In this document: piece by piece, positions 1 through 3,789 of the stretch
Position numbering within the stretch: position 1 is the first letter of the stretch
Layout of the letters: each line of letters begins with the position of its first letter
Source of the DNA: JBFHNV01 sp965365655
Lineage (GTDB): Bacteria; Pseudomonadota; Gammaproteobacteria; HK1
Assembly (NCBI GenBank): GCA_965365655.1
Contig: CBDUCN010000315.1
Coordinates: 1-5,945 of the forward strand
Length of the DNA: 5,945 nucleotides
Direction of reading: 5' to 3'
The notes under the pieces: model-generated
Told to the model about the DNA's origin: nothing
The model's database searches: none
Seen by the model: the letters and a program-made list of their open reading frames with translations, nothing else
Translations under genes and position numbers: made by a program

Positions 1-54
1 CGCGCCGTGCCGATCGAGGACTACTCGCGCACCCAGATGCTCTGCGGCGGCTGA
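1..54 (+). CDS. C-terminal end of an unidentified plus-strand gene (partial)
   Basis: The first 17 codons read RAVPIEDYSRTQMLCGG and end in TGA at 52-54. Every sense codon in this stretch ends in G or C, which matches the codon use of the confident genes and contrasts with a random frame. The gene starts outside the window and converges on the minus-strand ankyrin gene, with a palindrome between the two stops. Seventeen residues are too few to name a family, and I do not recognise the protein. A real gene end is likely but unproven. Confidence 0.6.
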   Translation, partial: RAVPIEDYSRTQMLCGG

Positions 55-71
55 GCCTCGTCGAACGCTTC

Positions 72-93
72 AGTACCCCTGCACAGGGGTACT
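72..93. terminator. Palindrome between convergent genes, probable bidirectional terminator
   Basis: AGTACCCCTG (72-81) and CAGGGGTACT (84-93) are perfect reverse complements separated by CA. A realistic RNA hairpin would have 8 or 9 base pairs and a 4-6 nt loop. It sits between the plus-strand stop at 52-54 and the minus-strand ankyrin stop at 93-95, the usual place for a shared terminator. Neither side has a clear U-run, so termination may be weak or Rho-assisted. A protein-binding operator is the alternative. Confidence 0.55.
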
Positions 94-842
94 CAGTGAG
101 CCTTCGCCGGGCGCGGCCCGCCCAGGCTCGCGAGCACCTGCGCGACCTCCGGGTGGCCGTTCAGCTCCGCGCGGCGGGCCGGCGTGCGCCCGCCGGCGTC
201 CTCGGCGCCGGGGTCCGCGCCGCGCTCGATGAGCAGGGCCACCAGCTCGCGGTGCCCCTCCTCCGCGGCGTGGTGCAGCGCCGTCGCGCCGTCGTCGTCG
301 CGGTGCGCGAGGTCGGTGCGCGGGTCGGCCAGCAGCGCGCGCACGGCGTGCTCCCGGTTGCGGCTCGCGGCGCGCATCAGGGGCGTCCAGCCGTACACGT
401 CCGGCAGGTTCGGGTCGGCGCCGCGCGCGAGCATCTCGCGCACCATCTCCGCGTGCCCCTTCACCGCGGCGACCATGATCGCGCTCCAGCCGTTCGCGCC
501 CTGAACGTCCATCTCGGCGCCGGCGTCCAGCAGCACGCGAAGCGTGCGCCGGTCGCCGCGGATCGCGGAGAACATCAGCGCGGTGCCGCCGTTTCGATTG
601 GTCGCGTTCACGTCGGCGCCGTTCGCGACCAGCAGCGCGACCAGGTCCGCGAGGCCCCGCTTGCCTGCGACCATCAGCGGCGTCTTGCCGTCGGCGAACG
701 CGACGTTGACGTCCGCACCGTCCGCGACCAGCGCCCGGGCGCGCTCGAAGTCGCGCTCGTCGATCGCGTCCAGCAGCGGGTCCGCCCGCAGCGCCGGCGC
801 CGCCACGAGGAGCACGAACGCCGCTGCCGCGACGCGGCGCAC
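93..842 (-). CDS. Exported ankyrin-repeat protein
   Basis: This encodes about 249 residues if translation starts at GTG 842-840. The N-terminus is a convincing Sec signal peptide: two arginines, a hydrophobic core (VAAAAFVLLVAAPA) and an ALRA cleavage site before DPLLDAI. The mature part is about seven ankyrin repeats with the usual DG-TPLM-A--G and LL--GADVN patterns. The third to sixth repeats are clear; the first and last are degenerate caps. Ankyrin repeats bind protein partners and are not enzymes, so a periplasmic binding or scaffold role is inferred. The start is uncertain. GTG 842 begins an ideal signal peptide but has no nearby ribosome binding site. A CTG at 869-867 in the same frame overlaps the upstream TGA and has GGGAG (881-877) seven bases before it, giving 258 residues. 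Either way the gene follows the 866-1444 gene closely and is probably cotranscribed. The partner is unknown. Confidence 0.88.
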   Translation of the reverse strand: MRRVAAAAFVLLVAAPALRADPLLDAIDERDFERARALVADGADVNVAFADGKTPLMVAGKRGLADLVALLVANGADVNATNRNGGTALMFSAIRGDRRTLRVLLDAGAEMDVQGANGWSAIMVAAVKGHAEMVREMLARGADPNLPDVYGWTPLMRAASRNREHAVRALLADPRTDLAHRDDDGATALHHAAEEGHRELVALLIERGADPGAEDAGGRTPARRAELNGHPEVAQVLASLGGPRPAKAH

Positions 843-865
843 GCACGGCGCGGTCGGCGCGACGT

Positions 866-1444
866 TCAGCTCGGCGCTCCCGCGCGCCCGGCCGCCGCGC
901 GCAGCTCGTAGTGACGCACCACCTCGCCCAGCGCCGCCGACGCGTCGTAACGCCCGGTGAGCCGGACCATCGTGTCGTGGCGCAGCGCTCCGTCCAGAAG
1001 CTCGCGGAACCCGGCGTGGTGCTCCGCGCCCAGCGGGTGGGACTGCGCGTGGATCACCCACCACGCCGCGTCGGCGAACAGCCACGTCAGCGAGGGCTGG
1101 GCCGCGAGCAGGCGCAGCGCCTCGTGGTGCGCGCCGCCGTCGCCGGGCGTGAGCAGGATCTCGAGCGCCAGCGGATCCTCCGGGCGCGCGTGAAGCTCCG
1201 GGCGCAGCACCACCACCGCCCCGTGCTCGGTCTCGACCAGATCGGTCTCGAGGCCGATCCCGAACGCGCCCGCGCCGCGCCGCATCGCGCGCCGGTCCTC
1301 CTTCGACTCGGGGCCCGCGACCTGGAAGAAGAACGCCGCCTCCCAGCCGGGCCCGTCGAGCTTCACCGGCACGCAGGTGGCCATCGCGCCGCTGGCCTGC
1401 ATGGCCTCGCGCACCGGTGCGGGGAAGCGCTGCTGGGAAGTCAT
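866..1444 (-). CDS. Hypothetical protein, 192 residues, family not recognised
   Basis: The reading frame starts at ATG 1444-1442 (MTSQQRFPAPV) and ends with TGA at 868-866. It has no signal peptide or membrane segment, so it is probably cytoplasmic. The composition is ordinary for a globular protein, with a beta-rich first half (EAAFFFQVAG, HGAVVVLRPELH) and a helical second half rich in His and Trp (LTWLFADAAWWVIHAQSHP). There is no cysteine pair of the kind expected for the formate dehydrogenase assembly factor FdhE, and nothing resembling the sulfurtransferase FdhD. No good Shine-Dalgarno precedes the ATG; an upstream TTG at 1498 would add 18 residues of less natural sequence. The gene lies beyond the terminator-like hairpin that follows the cytochrome b gene and abuts the ankyrin gene, so the two probably form one short transcription unit. 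Function is unknown. Confidence 0.75.
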   Translation of the reverse strand: MTSQQRFPAPVREAMQASGAMATCVPVKLDGPGWEAAFFFQVAGPESKEDRRAMRRGAGAFGIGLETDLVETEHGAVVVLRPELHARPEDPLALEILLTPGDGGAHHEALRLLAAQPSLTWLFADAAWWVIHAQSHPLGAEHHAGFRELLDGALRHDTMVRLTGRYDASAALGEVVRHYELRAAAGRAGAPS

Positions 1445-1500
1445 CGGAATGCGGGCAGGCACCGGAATCCGGGAGTGCCGCAGTGTACCCGCCCGCAAAT

Positions 1501-1529
1501 GCGAAGGCCGCGCATCGCGCGGCCTTCGC
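1501..1529 (-). terminator. Strong hairpin after the gamma-subunit gene, probable terminator
   Basis: GCGAAGGCCGCGC (1501-1513) and GCGCGGCCTTCGC (1517-1529) form a perfect 13-bp stem with a 3-nt loop, 21 bases past the gamma-subunit stop codon. In the direction of transcription the stem is followed by ATTTGCGGG, a short T-tract only. It therefore looks like an intrinsic terminator with weak U-tail, possibly allowing some read-through into the 866-1444 gene. Confidence 0.75.
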
Positions 1530-1550
1530 GGGACGACGCGGGCGCGCCGG

Positions 1551-2618
1551 TCAGGCGGGCGAGCCCTTGACGACCGTCGCGTCCTCGTCCCCGGCGCTCT
1601 GGTCGCCGCCGGTGCCCTTCACCTCGTCGTACCAGAGGTTGTGGTGCTGCTTGGCCCACGTCTCGTCGACGTAGCCGCTGGTCATGCCTTCCAGCGCGCC
1701 CTCGGTGCCGATGGTGCCGATGTACGCGTGGCCGAACCACAGGCCGATCCACGCGAGCGCGGCCACGCCGTGGACCAGGTTCGCGAGCTGCATCTCGTCG
1801 CGCGTGAAGCCCCAGTTCGGGAAGTCCAGCACGACGCCGCTGGCGACCGCCGCGAGTCCAACGGTCGCGATGAACCAGAACCACATCTTCTCGCCGCCGT
1901 TCAGGAAGCCGGCGTCCGGGTGCCCCTTGGTGAGGATGCCGCCGCCCTTCGCGAACCACTTCAGGTCGGTCGCGGTGAACGTGTTGTGGCGGATCCACGC
2001 GAAGATCATCACGACGACCGCGGCACCGAACACGGGCCCGAGGTTGTTGTGCAGCCAGATGGCCAGCTCCGCCCACGCGGCGAACCCCTTCGCGCCGAGC
2101 ACGGGGATGAGGACCGTGCGTCCGAACAGCATGCTGAGCCCCGTGATCGCGAGGACCACGAACAGCGCCGCGGTGAACCAGTGCAGGCTGCGGTCGAACG
2201 CGTTCCAGCGCTGCACCTTCCGCCCGCTCGGCCCGCCGTCGAGCTTGATCGTGCGGCGCACCGCGAAGAACAGCACGATGAACGCGAGCACGCCGCCGAG
2301 GAACCAGCCGCCGTAGTTCGCGATCCAGCCGTTGCGGATCTGGCGCCAGTTCTGCCCGTCGTGGATCAGCACGCCGGTCTCCTGGCCCTGCACCGCGGTG
2401 TAGCCCTCGGTGCCGCGCCGGACCTCGCGCCAGTAGTTCGCGCGCGGGTTGGTCTGCTCGACGGACTGCGCGCGCGCGTCCTGGATGCCGACGTACAGGT
2501 AGCCGCCGAGCGGCAGCACCATCGCCATGCTGACGATGAACAGCAGGCTCCACAGCGTGATGCGGCGGTAGCGCCGCCGGCGGTCCTCCAGCGGTCTGGC
2601 CCGGTGCTCTCGATTCAT
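1551..2618 (-). CDS. fdhC: Formate dehydrogenase gamma subunit, membrane cytochrome b (long form)
   Basis: This 355-residue protein is the membrane anchor that takes electrons from the iron-sulfur subunit and reduces quinone through two b hemes. Residues about 135-320 match the FdnI/FdoI core. They contain four membrane segments (near 143-165, 193-210, 245-265 and 280-300) and histidines 146 (SLHWF), 190 (WLHNN), 283 (LVHGV) and 297 (FGHAY). The last two are 14 apart, like the heme-ligand pair of E. coli FdnI. FdnI is about 217 residues. The extra N-terminus here has a hydrophobic segment at about 20-44, a possible signal peptidase site at ARA (48-50), a polar stretch with GQETGVLIHDGQNWRQIRNG, and another membrane segment at about 104-121. 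The tail is acidic. ATG 2618 has AAGGAG (2630-2625) six bases upstream. It is the last formate dehydrogenase gene before the hairpin at 1501-1529. The name fdhC follows the Wolinella/Shewanella style and is unrelated to the archaeal formate transporter FdhC. Confidence 0.95.
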   Translation of the reverse strand: MNREHRARPLEDRRRRYRRITLWSLLFIVSMAMVLPLGGYLYVGIQDARAQSVEQTNPRANYWREVRRGTEGYTAVQGQETGVLIHDGQNWRQIRNGWIANYGGWFLGGVLAFIVLFFAVRRTIKLDGGPSGRKVQRWNAFDRSLHWFTAALFVVLAITGLSMLFGRTVLIPVLGAKGFAAWAELAIWLHNNLGPVFGAAVVVMIFAWIRHNTFTATDLKWFAKGGGILTKGHPDAGFLNGGEKMWFWFIATVGLAAVASGVVLDFPNWGFTRDEMQLANLVHGVAALAWIGLWFGHAYIGTIGTEGALEGMTSGYVDETWAKQHHNLWYDEVKGTGGDQSAGDEDATVVKGSPA

Positions 2619-2637
2619 GTCCTTCTCCTTCCGATGG

Positions 2638-2667
2638 TCGCCCCGCCTTGGCGAATACGCGGGGCGA
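2638..2667 (-). promoter_or_regulatory. Intra-operon hairpin just upstream of the gamma-subunit ribosome binding site
   Basis: TCGCCCCGC (2638-2646) and GCGGGGCGA (2659-2667) form a perfect 9-bp stem with a 12-nt loop. It occupies most of the gap between the second lipoprotein stop (2697) and the gamma start (2618), ending 7 bases before the AAGGAG ribosome binding site. There is no T-run after it, so it is more likely an mRNA-processing or stability element, or a weak attenuator, than a terminator. Function is inferred from position only. Confidence 0.45.
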
Positions 2668-2696
2668 TGCCGACAATGTGCGCTTCGAGGCCTCGC

Positions 2697-2870
2697 TCAG
2701 CTCGCGCCCTGCACGCGCTGCAGCCGGTCGCGAAGCTGGTGCGCCTGGCCCTCCGACCGGGTCACGGTCGGATCGGGCGCCGGATCGCCGCAGCCCGAGA
2801 GGGACAGCGTGGCCAGTGCCAGCGCCGCGAGCAGCGCACGCCTCAGTGCCGCCGCTGCGTTACCTGTCAT
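2697..2870 (-). CDS. Small predicted lipoprotein (57 residues) in the formate dehydrogenase operon
   Basis: The start is ATG 2870-2868, chosen because GGGGAGGT (2885-2878) lies seven bases upstream. Earlier in-frame codons read through the previous gene and lack a signal peptide. The N-terminus has arginines (LRR), a hydrophobic core (ALLAALALATLSL) and the lipobox LSGC, with the cysteine near residue 29. Cleavage and lipidation would leave a mature peptide of only about 29 residues, with a Pro/Asp-rich linker (GDPAPDPTVT) and a charged helix ending QLRDRLQRVQGAS. The residue after Cys is Gly, which does not signal inner-membrane retention, so outer-membrane sorting is possible. It sits between the beta and gamma genes, 35 bases after the other lipoprotein, and its C-terminal helix resembles that protein's. 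The family is not recognised. An accessory or assembly role for the periplasmic enzyme is inferred from location alone. Confidence 0.8.
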   Translation of the reverse strand: MTGNAAAALRRALLAALALATLSLSGCGDPAPDPTVTRSEGQAHQLRDRLQRVQGAS

Positions 2871-2905
2871 GCGCGATACCTCCCCGCGACCGGATTGCGC
2901 CGCGC

Positions 2906-3103
2906 TCAGCGGTCCATCTGCACGAGCTGGAAGCGCTTCTGCAGCTGCTCCACCCGTGCCGAGGCCTGCTGGTTGAGCAGCGGGTCGCGGCTGCCCTTGT
3001 ACTCGCCCGGCTCGTGCAGGGTGACCTCCGGGTCCTCCCAGCATCCGCTCAGCACGACGGTCGCCGCGAGCGCGACGGCCACGGCCAGTGTCCTGTTCGG
3101 CAT
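2906..3103 (-). CDS. Small predicted lipoprotein (65 residues) in the formate dehydrogenase operon
   Basis: The protein begins MPNRTLAVAVALAATVVLSG, a short basic N-region and hydrophobic core, followed by Cys21, giving a clear lipobox (LSGC). The mature peptide of about 45 residues starts CWEDPEVTLHEPGEYKG and ends in a polar helix (ARVEQLQKRFQLVQMDR). The start ATG 3103-3101 is preferred over ATG 3109-3107: AGGAGG at 3115-3110 is six bases before the former but touches the latter. Trp after the lipidated cysteine gives no inner-membrane retention signal. The gene follows the beta subunit by about 80 bases containing a strong hairpin. Lipidation would place it on the periplasmic side, where the catalytic subunit is expected. 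The HEPGEYKG segment looks conserved-motif-like, but I cannot assign a family. A structural or assembly role with formate dehydrogenase is inference. Confidence 0.85.
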   Translation of the reverse strand: MPNRTLAVAVALAATVVLSGCWEDPEVTLHEPGEYKGSRDPLLNQQASARVEQLQKRFQLVQMDR

Positions 3104-3109
3104 GTGCAT

Positions 3110-3115
3110 CCTCCT
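3110..3115 (-). promoter_or_regulatory. Ribosome binding site that decides the lipoprotein start
   Basis: AGGAGG read on the minus strand (3115 to 3110) is a full Shine-Dalgarno match. It directly abuts ATG 3109 but is six bases from ATG 3103, the optimal distance, so translation of the first small lipoprotein most likely begins at 3103. Confidence 0.75.
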
Positions 3116-3145
3116 GCAGTCTCCTGGATCCCGTTCGGCAAGATG

Positions 3146-3176
3146 TCCGGCCGGCGGCGCGCGGCCGCCGGCCGGA
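3146..3176 (-). promoter_or_regulatory. Strong intra-operon hairpin between the beta subunit and the lipoproteins
   Basis: TCCGGCCGGCGGC (3146-3158) and GCCGCCGGCCGGA (3164-3176) form a perfect 13-bp GC-rich stem with a 5-nt loop, starting 8 bases after the beta-subunit stop. The transcript continues CATCTTGCC with no U-run, so full intrinsic termination is unlikely. The placement suits a 3' stabiliser for the alpha-beta message, a processing site, or partial termination that lowers expression of the downstream genes. Confidence 0.55.
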
Positions 3177-3184
3177 TGCCTGCG

Positions 3185-3772
3185 TCAGGAGTTCTTGTAC
3201 GCCGTCTCCCAGCCCCAGGTCTGCGGCCGGCCGCCGCGGCGGGTGACCCGCTGGCGGTAGATGTCGGCCACCATGTCGCCGTCACCGGCGAGCAGCGCCT
3301 TGGTCGAGCACATCTCCGCGCACAGCGGGAGCTTGCCCTCGGCGATGCGGTTGCGGCCGTAGCGCTCGTACTCCTCGTTGGAGTTGTCGCCCGTCGGGCC
3401 GCCCGCGCAGAACGTGCACTTGTCCATCTTGCCGCGCGCGCCGAAGGCCTCCTTCTGCGGGTACTGCGGCGCGCCGAACGGGCACGCGTAGAAGCAGTAG
3501 CCGCAGCCGATGCAGAGATCCTTGTCGTGCAGCACGATGCCGTCGTCGGTGGTGTAGAAGCAGTCCACCGGGCACACCGCGGAGCACGGCGCATCCGTGC
3601 AGTGCATGCAGGCCACCGAGATCGACTTCTCGCCGGGCACACCGTCGTCGAGGACGACCACACGGCGGCGGTTGACGCCCCACGGCACCTGGTGCTCGTT
3701 CTTGCACGCGGTGACGCAGCCGTTGCACTCGATGCAGCGCTCGGCGTCGCACAGGAATTTCATCTTTGCCAT
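3185..3772 (-). CDS. fdhB: Formate dehydrogenase beta subunit, four [4Fe-4S] clusters (short form)
   Basis: This 195-residue ferredoxin-like subunit carries electrons from the catalytic subunit to the cytochrome b subunit. All sixteen expected cluster ligands are visible. C13/C16/C19/C23 and C87/C90/C93/C97 are CxxCxxCxxxC motifs. C55/C58/C63/C67 is CxxCxxxxCxxxC. C119/C122 pairs with C151/C155. C8 and C71 are additional. Unlike E. coli FdnH (about 294 residues) there is no C-terminal membrane helix; the protein ends in a polar tail (GWETAYKNS). It resembles the soluble short beta subunits of Wolinella- and Shewanella-type enzymes. No signal peptide is present, so export with the catalytic subunit through the Tat system is expected. 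The start ATG 3772 has AGGAG (3784-3780) seven bases upstream and lies 17 bases after the alpha-subunit stop, indicating cotranscription. Related four-cluster subunits occur in other molybdoenzymes, but the neighbours identify this one. Confidence 0.96.
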   Translation of the reverse strand: MAKMKFLCDAERCIECNGCVTACKNEHQVPWGVNRRRVVVLDDGVPGEKSISVACMHCTDAPCSAVCPVDCFYTTDDGIVLHDKDLCIGCGYCFYACPFGAPQYPQKEAFGARGKMDKCTFCAGGPTGDNSNEEYERYGRNRIAEGKLPLCAEMCSTKALLAGDGDMVADIYRQRVTRRGGRPQTWGWETAYKNS

Positions 3773-3789
3773 CGTGTCTCTCCTCTAGC

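Noticed and set aside
93..842. Repeated DNA in the ankyrin gene as a tandem repeat or CRISPR-like array
   Set aside because: The repetition is at protein level (33-residue ankyrin units). The DNA units are diverged, with no identical repeats or spacers.
96..911. Plus-strand frame of 271 codons opposite the ankyrin gene
   Set aside because: The minus strand has a signal peptide and regular ankyrin repeats; the plus frame is a repetitive Arg/Val/Gln-rich mirror of those repeats.
843..1085. N-terminal extension of the ankyrin frame to 1085
   Set aside because: It overlaps the coding part of the 866-1444 gene, is Arg/Gly/Ala-rich, and would bury the signal peptide in the middle of the protein.
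1445..1500. Possible promoter for the unknown gene, with TACACT as a -10 box and a short CCGGA-A-TCCGG palindrome at 1462-1472
   Set aside because: No acceptable -35 hexamer lies at the right distance (the region is inside the GC-rich stem), and short palindromes of this kind are expected by chance in such GC-rich DNA.
2871..3044. Upstream extension of the second lipoprotein to 3044
   Set aside because: It overlaps the first lipoprotein gene out of frame, and the good ribosome binding site and signal peptide start at 2870.
1377..3260. A 627-codon open frame on the plus strand
   Set aside because: It lies antisense to the cytochrome b, lipoprotein and beta-subunit genes. Its translation is low-complexity Arg/Ala/His/Val sequence without domains, the usual artefact opposite GC-rich genes.
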